Both the position numbers and the translations under genes were made by a program. Below the pieces are notes generated by a model. It was given only the letters and a program-made list of their open reading frames with translations. It did not search any database and was not told the DNA's origin. DNA of 64,000 bases from Haemonchus contortus (lineage: Eukaryota > Nematoda > Chromadorea > Rhabditida > Trichostrongylidae), in NCBI GenBank assembly GCA_000469685.2, contig LS997564.1:9971591-10035590 (forward strand), read 5' to 3'. This document shows positions 21,501 through 33,515 of the stretch, one piece after another (position 1 is the stretch's first letter; each line of letters begins with the position of its first letter).

Positions 21501-23639
21501 AGGAAGGACCAAATATCAGGATGAGAAATATAGAAGGATAAGTCAAAGGGATATATTGTAAAGGATTATCCAGGAATTATTTAGGATCCTGGTCACGGGC
21601 GCTACCGGTTTTTGAGCCCTTAGTGTGCCCTATCTGAATTCGTTCTCTTGCAAGAATGTTTTAGGCCCAACATAGGTAGAGCTTGAGTTGCATTCAGTAA
21701 TCATTACCCAAAATTTAGATTTTTAGAGGGAATCAAGTGCGCGGCTCATTCTGTGGTGTTCGATCAACACCGACCGTAACACCCCTCCTTCCTTATTTTT
21801 AAATGAGCCACGACCGTAGTGGCTTTCGGAATTTACAAGTAGGACGAATTCCCGATGTTGCCCTATGGGGCGATGAGGAACCGTGTGGCAACTTCGAGAG
21901 TCACCAATTCGTCCCACTTGTGGATTTCAGGGCCGCTTTGGCCGTAGCTGTGCCTCCGAATATAGGGAACGATAAGTAATATGCTTCGTGCTGATCGATC
22001 TCCACAGAATGTGCCGTCTACTCGGCTCCCTCTCAAATTCAAACTTGGTTATTGGATGTTGTTCGAACTCAAACTCACTTCTGCCCTAAACAAGCTCGCA
22101 AGTCAAAGTTTTTGATGAAGGGCTCCATTTATTGCGTGCCTTCCAGCGCTCGAGATTTTCATTTTACAACTGCCTAACTGGTAAACTTTTAGAGTGCATA
22201 CTGAACTGTCATGCAGAGCTGAGGAACTAGTTTGGAGTGCAGATATGTGGTCGAACGTCATTTGCATATAATGCTGGAATAGTTCAACGGAACTCTCAAT
22301 ACCAACCCAACGCCACCGCCACCACCACAACGCTCTCCTAGGCCAAGGTTGTACTGTTTGTCTTACATATGTATATGTAGATGTATGTATATATACGTTG
22401 ATCACAGAAAATTGCAATCCATTTTATTTACCTTTTATACATGCGAAAATTGTCGTCAGAAGTTTGAATTTCGTCAGATTTCGAGAATATCTGTTGCTCG
22501 ATATGAAGTAACCCGAAGTGATGCCAGTTTGGGCTCTACAGCTGCAAACTTACAATGAAAAATCCGTTCACGACGTAAGAGATTCGTGAGCACAGCTCAT
22601 ACACGGCTTTGGGATCTGATCTCTCCCAGGTCAATCAAACTCCTCATTCGAGCGGACTGGAGAGGATGGGATCGCAGGCTTACGAGGCGACATTTCCCCA
22701 CTTTAGAATAGTTATGATCCACTGGTACGCAGATACGCTGAACAGAGAGACCAACATTAAAGCTCTCGTGAGGTTTCGGAGACAGGTCCAATGCCTTTCA
22801 AGAAAGATTTCTTACCGTCGAGTTTTCCGTCTTCCCCCTTAGAACCTTGTTCCCTTAGTCCCACTCTATGTTTTCTCCCTTCCCATTCAGTCTCGCATCT
22901 TTTCGATCAGTTGACATTGCTCTTCCCATAAGGATAAAGAAGGGCATGAGGATGATTTTTTGACAGAAAAAAAATCCGTCATGTCAGCAGGGCTCAACAC
23001 ACCAACAACACCCTTCTCTACCTTCCCTTTTCTCCCCCCCCCCCCCCCTCCTCCTCCTCCCTCCCCTTGCCCCTATGTCCCACGGAATACTGAAAAGCTG
23101 ACAAACTGAACAAAAGGATAGAGTAGGGTAACACTGAGTGGAGAAAAGGGGAAATCGCACCGATAAACGATTTTCCTTGCCACAGTGCTTGACCCTGCCG
23201 CTTCGGTGAGCTTCGTTGAGTGAAAAAAGTTGTTTGCTAACGGTCTCCTCCTCTCTCTCTAGCAACATTGAGCTCCAGCTCATACAGAGGTGCGCGCGTG
23301 TATATTTTTCGTTCATCTCACCTCCTATTATCTTGCCACTATTGTAGATTCACTTAAGGATTTTTTATAAAATAAAAAAATAAGCAAAGCGCAAAAACAA
23401 ATAAAATAATCTCGATCAGTCAGCCTTAGTAGCCAAACTTCTACTTTACATCACATTCAGAATAAAAACTACGAATATTTTATTGTTACGTTAGACCCAT
23501 CTTATTTATTTATTTATTTATGGTATATATTACATATATGCCTATTTTAAATTCGTGCTTATACATACAGCACATATCTACTATTATCTTTCTGTTGAGA
23601 GAATCTTCACTAATGATTGCTGATACATCTTCTTCCAAA
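21501..23639. other. Unassigned region
   Basis: No supported gene. Contains a poly-C/CTC run at 23035-23062 and TATTTA repeats at 23503-23521. Frames of up to 110 codons (for example minus 22103-22417 and 22984-23316) lie over low-complexity sequence and show no motif. Confidence 0.3.
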
Positions 23640-23742
23640 GCAGGGGAGGTGCAGTGCTTTGCGGCGCCCTTAGAAACCTGCCATCAGGGATCAAATCCTG
23701 GATCAGTCACGCAAGCCAACGAGGCCTTCCATCTGTATATAC
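23640..23742 (+). repeat. tRNA-derived SINE, 5' head fragment
   Basis: Head resembling GGGGAGGTGCAGTG (box A region), then a degraded box B (GGATCAAATCC) and the family junction AACGAGGCCTTCCAT. The body is missing. Confidence 0.5.
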
Positions 23743-24864
23743 TCAATTTGTTTGAGAAGACCGAAGCTTAGGTTGATTCATGGGATTCCATCTCGACTGT
23801 AGACCGAATATCCATTCAATAAATAGGGACAAAACATTCAAATACGGAAAACAAGTAAATAAACTGGCAACCCAAACAGAAGTAGGATCAGCGGGGGCCT
23901 ACAGAGCGGGTTTCTTCAATGCAAAAACAATCATTCTTCATTCATAAGTGCTTTTATCTATATCAGATGAAATTTCAGCTCAAGCGTAGCCTTTACCGCC
24001 TACAATTAAAACTGTTATAAGTAAAATGTGATTTCAATAGCGTTTAAGCCATGTAGGTGTAAAAGGCCTAAAACCCGAACGCTGCTTTCGTGCTTCCCAT
24101 TGCGAAATGCCAGTTTTCACCCGAAATAAAAATTTATAAATTTGATTACTTTACACAAAAAATTGACTGAAGGGCGAATCGCACCACTTCAAATGATACG
24201 CTTTATTTCAAGATTTTTTTTTCAAAATTTTCCCAAAGGTCACCGAAAAAGGGCTTAACTTTTCGGGACGTATGCCTCATACAATCCTCTACTTTGGTTT
24301 TCATATTCTTAGCCATGAACACAAAATTCAATCGATATGCATAAATCACACATGATTGAAACCAACCTCTTATCATAGCCGTTGATCTTGAAACATTCTG
24401 TTCAGCTGCCGCGTGCGTTGTTCTGAAGGGTTCCATCGGCGTTTCTGTTTGCATTCTTCTCGAAATTTCCGCCGCATTCACAAATTTTTACTCTTTACCG
24501 TATTGCAAACGATAGCAGATGATAATCCTTTTTTTTCGTAAATCCATCCAAATTTATCAACATCATCTCATCTCATTCTCTGGCTTCACATAGGCAGTAA
24601 CAGGTACGAGGGATTTGCTCCTGAGTAAGATATCTAGGAAGGTCTTCTGGGAAAGGTCTTGATTGTGACCGGCCACTATGAAGTTCCAAAACCCCCTTCG
24701 AGAGGACACTCTTCCTAACTGAAATACTTCTCTTCGAGACTGAATCGTTACAAGTGCTACCAAAAAACGAAGACTGAGAGCTGAAAAGCAGACGGTAGAA
24801 GAATTTGGGTGCAAATAGAAAAATAAAGTGGGAGTAATGAGGAGTTTGCCAAAGTTGATAATGT
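23743..24864. other. Unassigned region
   Basis: A 92-codon minus frame at 24203-24481 rich in Lys, Arg and Met has no recognised motif and no clear splice context. Nothing else could be supported. Confidence 0.3.
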
Positions 24865-25515
24865 ATTAGTTAAAGGCACTACATAGTTGAAGGCAGGCGA
24901 GGCGTTAATCACGATAAAATGGTTTCTGAGATTTCCCCCACGGGATGAATTTGAGGCCTCCGCGTATACCATATCTGGCACTATTAGGTCGGAAAACGGT
25001 CTAGTCAGGGAGTTATAAAGGCTCATAGATTGGCCCGTGTGTATCCTCGGACGAGCTTCGCCGGCGTTATAGAGGCGCACCGGCCACAAGGGAACCCATG
25101 TAGGAAATTCAAACAACTACTCATGACCCAGGGTCCGGGAATTTCTCCCCTAACACGGCGTCGCACACGCAGCACCCGCCGCCTATGGCAGGATTGCGAT
25201 GGAAGATTGGAGCGCGCAATTTGTGAGGTAGGGAGTCCTTTAATTATTTGAATTTGCTGGCCGCTCTTCTCAATTCCAATGCGGTTTTGATCGTTGTTTA
25301 TATAGGAGGAGTCATTTTAATTAATCAAGTCTAATTAACATGAAAACTAAAAAAAAACAGAAGAAAAGGCGATCAAATCCAATGAAAAAGCAAGCCAGCC
25401 AAGGAAAAATATCGCGTCCTATCGATTGGCGAGGGGCGGGGTGAATTCGGTAATTGCAGTGGCATTTGCCGCATGCCGCAAGGGAGTATGCCGCGATAGG
25501 GGAGAAGTTCCGTTA
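24865..25515 (+). repeat. Dispersed repeat, second copy of 10845-10965 plus 11905-12305
   Basis: The two blocks separated by ~940 bases in the first copy are only ~100 bases apart here (24865-25015 and 25118-25515), in the same orientation. This suggests an insertion in the first copy or a deletion here. Confidence 0.6.
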
Positions 25516-26653
25516 CCCCATGACCCATAGCGACAGTGAGAGACAATTCTGTACAGTTTTGGCCTGATGTAGTCAGCTCTTTGCGCAATAACAACAACTG
25601 AAATCTCGTCCGAATACCCCTCCGTTGAAGAAAACATTGGTCTGGTCTTCTTGCTATAGAAACACGTCTCTGGTTGGTCCCTAATCTTAAGCCTTTCAAA
25701 ATGCATCTACATTTTCATTCTGACGGGTTATTCTTCAAATTGCAGCTCATTTACCATGCATACAAGTGCCTATGCATGCTCTGGGACGAAACTGGGAGGC
25801 ACATGAGGTGTTCTTCATTAACACTTAAGGGCGAAGAGGTTGAATGAAAGATACATAAAGCAGTTTGCTGTCATTCGGTAACGCAAACCCATTTGGGTGT
25901 GTCACCTACAAATTATGTTCCTCTAATGGTTTCCGGAGGTAAAGGGGGTACGCGAAAAGATAATGATATGTAACAATTTTATAGCAAAACATGTGTTGAT
26001 ACATAGTAATTCAGCGTCATACCATGATCCCGAACCTTCGAATCCGTTCCGGTCGCAGTTAAACGGATGCTCACTTCACGGGACCCACTTCTGTAACTTT
26101 TGGTGTCATCTGTTCGCCATCACACCACGGCGACACCTCCTCCTTTTCCAAAAAAAACCTGAAAGGTGACATTCAAACATCACCTTTACAGCACTTGAAC
26201 TTTTCGGAATTAAGCGCAGTAAGTGCTGCCTTTCTCCTCCTCGTTTTTTCTGCGAGTTCTTCTCCTTTTCTGGCCCTAGTGCCAGGGTATGTATGTCACA
26301 ACATGGGTTGTGGTTGGATCGTAAGCAGGTGGTGTCAGAGGAAGTCAACAGAGAGGGCAAGGGTCTTGGAAGGAAAAACTATTGAGCCCTCTCCTCTTTT
26401 CATATTAACAAGACTGCCTTCGCACTCGAAAAGCTGTAGCTGGATGGACAGTTGGTGACAGGTGGTACTAGCAATTGATACAGGCTCTCGTAAAAGTCCA
26501 CTTTTTCCTCTTCCCGGTTATACCCAAATCGTAACAGTCCACAGCTTGAAATTTATGTTCGCATCTTCAAGGGCTAAATTGATGTGAGTCAACAGTTCCC
26601 GGTGCGAAGGGATCTTCTGGCACTAGGAAACCACGGGGAATCCACGGTAGGGG
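25516..26653. other. Unassigned region
   Basis: No supported gene. Overlapping frames of 84-109 codons at 25373-25706, 26106-26360 and 26195-26458 lack motifs. Confidence 0.3.
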
Positions 26654-26724
26654 GTCTCGGTAGTGTAAGGGATAGAGCACGGTGCCCGGAAAGCACGAGT
26701 ACGGGTTCGAGTCTTGTCCGAGAC
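26654..26724 (+). tRNA. tRNA-like sequence or tRNA-derived repeat head (probably a pseudogene)
   Basis: GTCTCGG (26654-26660) pairs perfectly with CCGAGAC (26718-26724), 71 nt apart, the size of a tRNA. A box A-like TAGTGTAAGGG and a box B-like GGTTCGAGTC follow in order. GTGC and GCAC can enclose a 7-nt loop CCGGAAA, which would place anticodon GGA, but the usual U33 is C and the T stem has two G-U pairs. I favour a decayed tRNA or a second SINE family over a working tRNA. Confidence 0.4.
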
Positions 26725-29700
26725 TGAAGTTTTGTCCAGAAATCGCCAACCTTGTGGGACTATCGGAACGCGTACTGAGGCGATATAACAGCAGTAAACA
26801 AAACATCAGGTCAATATAGAGGTACGGTTTATATATGTATTGCACAATATTACATAATACAAGATTATATTCTTCTATATGGGAGACGGAGGACAATGAG
26901 ATTCTACTTTAATCGCGAATAAAACAATCCAGACCCTCGTTTCTGAGCCTACTGAGACGTCGCAAGATGTATGACAGGAATTACGTGAAGAACTCCAATT
27001 ATGGTCTTCCCGGCCCCCAGGAAATGCATCGATTGCTGGTGTTCTTGTTACCGATATAGTCGATTCGTGTGCAGCACGAAGGGGGGCGCTGTCTATAAAG
27101 GCCGCTTTGCAGCAGCTGGCTGCAGCCCTTTTTCTGGATCCTCAGCTCGTCCTCGTTCTTCCATTTGCCCTTTCCCTATCTATTCAACTGAAGCTCACTG
27201 AAATTTCACAAAGGTCGCGGTGCTTTCCTATGAAACGGGCCTTCACCGGTAGAAATCGATGGCGTCTAAGGAAGTAGGTTGTTTTTCACAGCTTTTCTTC
27301 TTGAGACCATCTTTTTGTGGAGAATAGTAGATCAACAAAAATGTTGAAAATTTCTCATACTCACTTGATTCTTTCGATTCAATCAATATTCCTATTTGAT
27401 TTAAAGTACAAGGAAATCCGAGAGTCACTAAAAAAAAACTCTAAAACCGGTTTCTTTCCCACAAGCATACTAGTATGATACTTCATCAACACCCTCTTGG
27501 TGAGTAAAGTAAGGAACTGTGTGGGAGGGATCGTGAACTGCCTGTTGGGAACTGTTTCCTTTCTTTGCTCCCCATTCTCGGCCAGTATGTATCAATAGTC
27601 TGGCACTGCCTTAAATATAGTTATACAACGAATCCGTGGTTTTTGAGCAAGTTCATCACCTGAAATCAGTGGAGCAGTTGTTCAAGGACTTAGCCAGTCA
27701 TGCACAATTGTTTCCAAATCCGGTTGTCACAAGATCTTTCAAAGTGTAATACGGTCACTGGTAACTATTTGACACATTTCACTTGATTACTAATAGGATT
27801 CCATCAGTTTCGTGGTGGTAATTCCGAGGTTTTATCTACCTTTACATCTGTTCACAACTATTTGTGCGACCGCGATCATAATCGTTTTCATTCGGTGTAT
27901 CGTCGGCACCAATCGAATTTCGAATAGCATTCTAGTCATTTTCTATTCGTTTCCGTTTCCAAGAAATCCGTTTATAGATAGTAGTAGGTGCATAGAAAAC
28001 CGTATCTTTGAACCGTATCTGAAGGCCACTGAACGACTTATCAATTGACCCTGATTCACCATTTTGTTTTGGCCCATTTAGTCACATAAAAAAGCTCTGG
28101 CAAGCTAATAGAGCTCATCTCAAAAATGCTGGTAAAGTAGTCAGCGTAACTTGCAAAGCGGTGGCGATGGATTTATAGAAGAACAAATTTGAACCTGTGG
28201 CGTGTAGCACCATTGCCACAAACATAGGCTGGAAGTCGAATTCCAGCTGCGAACCGGCCTAGCGCCCATGACTTACTTCCATGCCTTCGGTGCCGGTCCA
28301 CAAATGAAGGTCGAGTGCATGGCTCACCGCAAAGGGAATCCAGGGGTTGCCATCTTCTGACGTTGTTTTCAAGTTCTAACCTCATGGCACCGATTTCCTG
28401 CCGTTTATTACTGCCAGAAGCTGCGCACTTGGGTCTCCATCCTGGTGATACTGGTCTTATCAGGAGTAACTAGTACTGCTTAGTCATCAGTACCAGTTAC
28501 TTTGAATTTCCTGTCAGACTTGGTGATACGACGGGAATTTCAATTACGACCAGTGACCAGTCTCTACCAGCAGTGAGTATATTAGATCCAATGTGATGGG
28601 AGATATTCATCGATTTTCAGTTCTTACCGATCATGTCTGCGCGATCATTGCCACCACTACCGACAAACTAATCGATACCCATTTTTTCTGCAGTCAATTC
28701 TACTGGTCGTGTTACAAATGAGTCATGCCATAGTGAAGGTATCTGCGGGAGTGAAAGGTAGCCAGCAGGCGGACATTCACGATAAGAAAACTTGCTATCT
28801 TGCAAATTGCTGCTACCTTGCCGCACTTTTTTTCGCCCTTCCTGACTTGTAGAGGTTACCCAAACCGAACAAGAATTGATGTTTATTTGAAAGCTTGGAG
28901 TACTTGGTACCCATGTCATGTAACTTCCTCTATCCAACTCACGAATGAGCACCTTTTTCACCAAAAGTTTAAACGAGTGAGAATGACTTTTGTAAAGTAA
29001 TAGCGCGAAACAGTCGAGAGAGCAAATGTTCGGGCCACGCCGCTCAGCCATACGGTTCATTAGCAATCTCGTATGAATAAGCTGGGGAGACTTTTTCTGT
29101 ACCAGTCTTTTTGGGACTTCAGATTACACCTGCTGTACGGAATTTGTTTCTTTTGTTGTTTCTTGTTCGATCGTTCTCTCAATCATCCGATCGTAATAAT
29201 GGTTTTCCTGGAAATTCGGAGGATGCATCAATCATGCGCTACACAGGTGCTCTTACGCCACGGGCAATGAGCACTTTTTGGAGCACGCTTTATTGACGAT
29301 TATTCCAGAATACGTTCCGATATGCGCTCTACTGGACGAGAGGGCCAGTACAGGGAATCACTTTTCTTAAATACACTGTTCGGTCGTTGAACAGTCCAAC
29401 GGCTTCTATATGTAGTTCATGGGGTTTCAGGGGCATGGCCAATCTCGGGTATGGCCAAGACCGGATTAATTAACGCACACACCCAGAGCGGACGAGTTCT
29501 CACGGCATTGCAGAGGCAGTAGAGGTTGCATTATTCGCGCCAGGACGCACATGTTGCGCGCAGACAGCTTACTATAGCCAGCTGTACGCAATAGCACACA
29601 CATTTGGACAGCTCGTCTAAATGCTCCTTGCGTGCAGTTTCTGTCTTCACATTCTCGTCCAACCCTAATTTTGCATTTTTTTGAAGCTTTATAGATCCCG

Positions 29701-30413
29701 GAATGCGCCAGTTTTTGCATTTTCTTCAATCTTACATTATTCTGGACAATCATTTTGATTATTCGTTTAGAGCTACATCACCTGTCACCTGTCGTGGGTG
29801 TAGTGACTTCAGCCTTGGGAAATTGCAAAATCTCATCGAGCTGACGTTTATTGGTTTTCGACTTTAAGACTTTGAAAAAGGCGAAGAACGCCAGTTAAAT
29901 GAAGCTTTGTAATCCTGCGAAAGCTTGAGTCAGGGATTCAGAATCTTGTTGATCTGCGCCATCGAAAAAAGGACTCGTTGCTCTGTCTCTGCGACTGTTC
30001 CTCCATGTCGGCCCTAATGACGAGAGAAATTTCGGTTAACAGCGCGCATTATCACTTTACGGTATGTTTTTACGGCGCTCCACCTCCGTGTGTTTCGTCG
30101 TGTCAGGGTTCAATGTGCTCAAGTGTTTCTCTGGCCGGCTTCAACGTTTCTCTCTCCTTTTTGTTCTTCCGAATACGCTAATCAGCAAATTATCACCATA
30201 ACTTCAAACGCTATCGCCGAACCCACTCTTAGGGCTTATCAATCGAGTGCAGAAATTTCTGGGAAAAACGGAACGGTGGCAGAGACCGTGGTATGCAATC
30301 AATGAATTATCCCAATTACCGCTTTTTCTGAAGCCTCGGCATTTGTTATCCCATAGGGATTAAATGCTTCTGTGCCAACCGGATTTTTCATGGCGGAACA
30401 TTAATTTCGGGTT
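26725..30413. other. Unassigned region
   Basis: No gene could be supported over ~3.7 kb on either strand. Frames of 61-132 codons (the longest minus 28668-29066) show no motif or splice framework. A TATA-like CTATAAAGG lies at 27094-27102. A dispersed repeat is noted at 29500-29680. Confidence 0.3.
29500..29680 (+). repeat. Dispersed repeat related to 18700-19060
   Basis: Shares GTTGCATTATTCGCGCCAGGAC, AGCTGTACGCAATAGCACAC and ACATTCTCGTCCAACC with the earlier copy, in the same order. Confidence 0.5.
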
Positions 30414-30622
30414 CCCGGAATGATATCTGCCTAGGCCCACCAAGCCTTCCATCCCTCCGGGGTCGGTGAATTGGTACCGGTCTCGTCTGGGAGGATATAA
30501 GCACTGCCTTGTACATCGGCTGATAAAGTCATTGTATAGGTCACATACGCATTCATTACGCCATTACGACTCTGAATGGAAGTCGAATGTGGGGCGCATC
30601 CCTCAGAAGGGACCAACTAACG
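30414..30622 (+). repeat. tRNA-derived SINE body, plus orientation
   Basis: Good match from CCACCAAGCCTTCCATCCCT through GACTCTGAATGGAAGTCGAA to CATCCCTCAGAAGGGACC. The tRNA-like head is largely lost. Confidence 0.78.
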
Positions 30623-33515
30623 CCTCCCCCCAACACTTTATCCTCTATGGAACCTTCTGTAAAAAGCCCCGATTGAACCTCCGACACTGAAATCAATAGC
30701 CTTGTCTAACAGTCCAGCTCAATCGTCCTGATGCCTCAGGCCTTCGAAGTGAAAAGATATTTGTGATTCACACGATCACGTTTTCAATTTACAGAAGTTC
30801 GCAAGGGTTGAGAAGCCAGAAACGATGAGGCCGGCTTTTACAGCTCCACAGTGGAATAGAGCTCTTTGCCAACACCCTGAGCTCAAAGCTCTTCGCGAAT
30901 CAGAATCAAAGCAACGGGTAGTCTAGTTGAAGAAGTTATGTCATAGAAAACTTGAGGGTGTGCTAGGGCTCGATACCTGAATTCCCTCGCACGCACGAGG
31001 CAGTGATATCTGCGGCAAATACGGTAACAAACCACTGGGAATACAGATCCCACTCACACGCTGCGCGCTCCGTACACGCGTTGAGTGCGCCAACCCGACA
31101 TGCCATCCGAGTACATGGCCCCCATCCAGGCTCGGATCAGTAAAAACGGCACTCTGACGACGTGATCCAGTCATAGTCTGGTCAGTGAACCGGGAAAAAA
31201 GGGTAGATATATCTGCGGTTTACTTTGCAATTAAAAAAAGATATGAAAAGTCACTTCGTTGATTGTTCAGTTTCTCTTGGTCTGTTGGTATCATGGCGCT
31301 AATTTGATCATCTTCACATGAATTTAGCTCATGCAATAAATATAATATATATACTTCCCTCTAGGAATGTAACCTGACAACAATAAGGAGAATAGTTTCT
31401 TTGAAAAAAGAAAAGAAGACATACTATTGCATCTTCCGCACGAATGCGTAAGTCCGTCTAGCTGTCTGGGTCCTCTCGCATCGTGCGATGCGGCAATAGC
31501 GATTTGACGCCAGGAGAAACGTGACGTACCCATCTTCTTAAGATTCGCAAGTTCACGCCTCATAGCCATTACCGCACCTCATTTGGGCGAGCTGAAAAGT
31601 TCTGAAAATCCCTATAATATCCTTATTCCTTAATCCTTATTATAAACGATGAAAGAAGGCTCGAGAACATTCAATACAAGAAAAACTTGTAACTGCATAA
31701 TAAGGTAACAGTATTCTGTAGATCCACACGGAAGAGAAAGTGACTAACCCACCCGAACATCTATCTCACCAAATCAAATCTAGGACACTTGGTCTTGGTT
31801 TCAAAAATACACGGAACACTGAACTGACATCGAATTCATGTGCGGAAGTCAAGAATTTCTTTTTTGACTGGATTCCGGGGTTGTACCCAATTAAACAGTG
31901 CCCAGATCACGCTCGCCCAGTCCCAGCAGAGCTCTTAGTCAAAAGAAGGAGAGGAGAAAGACGATAACTCAGTTTGTCTATTAAAGCTATCTGTCACATT
32001 TTTTGTTCTTTCTTAACGGGCCGAATACCTGGCGAGAATCTAGTTTAGAGATAGAGAATCTTATCCTAATTTGATCCTAAGACAATTCATCATGACGACT
32101 TTCGAACTTACTACCTTTATGCGTTTACTTATTAACCACTTTTTGATCTACGCGTAGCGGTAGCGTTGCTTGGGCACGTGTTTGCAACGCACGGCGATCG
32201 CATCTGCTTCCGCGAGGTCCCTTAATTGACAGTTTACTTTAGTTTCTCTTTCATCTTTTTTCATATTTCATATTCATCATGTCCATTCTATTGTCCGTTA
32301 GCAATTCTCTTAACCTACCGTGATGACCTTTTAACCTTTTAAGAGTTCACTGCTTTTGATTCAGCTTGAAAAAAGGCGTTCTCGTTGTTTCTCTGTTACA
32401 CAATGATATCTATATTGTGAGATAGTAGATCTTTGTAGTGCCTAAAACCTGTCCGGATCAATCCTCTTCAAATTTTGGTGCTATTTTCGAAATTTCTTAT
32501 CAGCTTTTTTTTGAAATTGGTTAGTTATTGAGTAATGCTTCAACTAGGTAAAGTCAACAAAGTTATGGGTTCAGTGACTAGTTGTTCAAACACTGAGGTA
32601 AATCAGAAAGGCATTGGCATTAATCATCAACAAAGTGGTTCTCACTGTTTGTAAGGAAATGTAGTGTGTAGCTTTCAGGTTGATAGGAAATGTGAGTTTG
32701 GGAAAGAAAAAGTGGAAAACTCTTGGCAAAAGTTGTAGAAATAATCTGTTGCAGTAGAAATAGATACAATTATATTATTTATATCAAGTATCATAAGTAT
32801 AGTACTGGGGCACTGATCGCGACTCAGAAAAACTAGGGGAAGAATCAAATACTATTATATTTCAGGAAACTGTTTTCCTACTGCATACACTTTGTTTAAG
32901 CATGAGCAGATTCACTCACTCATTTTTGTGGTTTCCCAGTTTTCTAGTTTCTCTGGATACTGTAGGGAAAAAGAAACAACATATCGTTCTCGAACATAAT
33001 TGTGGGTGGTGGCTGCAGCTGGCTTCCCTGAAGTGAGCTGGAACCTCGTTTCTCTGTCCGTTAGATCATCCGTCTTCGAAAAATAACGACTCCATTAACT
33101 ATTATATGTTATCAGAGGGGCCATTCATTTGTGAAGAGGAAGATGGTTATTTCTTTAAATCAAACGAAACTATTAATATGGTTCATAGTGGGGGAAACTA
33201 ACTAATAAAGACCTAGAACAAGAGAGCTGATATATTCCTAGAACAGTAATGGCTTTCATATGACTTGCTTTCGGAGTCATGAGCTGATTTGCATGTCTTT
33301 CGATTATATTTCAATGATCGGACCAAAATTTTCCTATTTTCATTATTTCTGAAATCAAAAAAAGAGTTATCAATTCTCATGTCCGATATAAATTTTGGAC
33401 TTTGAGAGCATCAGAACAGTAGTTGTTTGAAATGAAATAAAAGAAACTCACGAATACGAGTAAGATTAAAAAGGTTCCTTTCAGTTTTATCCTGGAAAAC
33501 ACGTCCACACTAACA
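30623..33515. other. Unassigned region upstream of the repeat-protein gene
   Basis: No gene supported. One minus frame begins MAMRRELANLKKM at 31569 and runs into a GTACGT donor near 31530, which could be a lone first exon, but no partner exon was found. The last ~1 kb is A/T-rich and would hold the promoter of the gene at 33516. Confidence 0.3.

Noticed and set aside
21158..23062. Poly-C and CTC runs (14836-14846, 21158-21168, 23035-23062)
   Set aside because: Simple homopolymer or low-complexity tracts without a further pattern.
28668..29066. 132-codon minus-strand frame, the longest in the 20-33 kb region
   Set aside because: Composition looks random, no motif, and no neighbouring exons to join.
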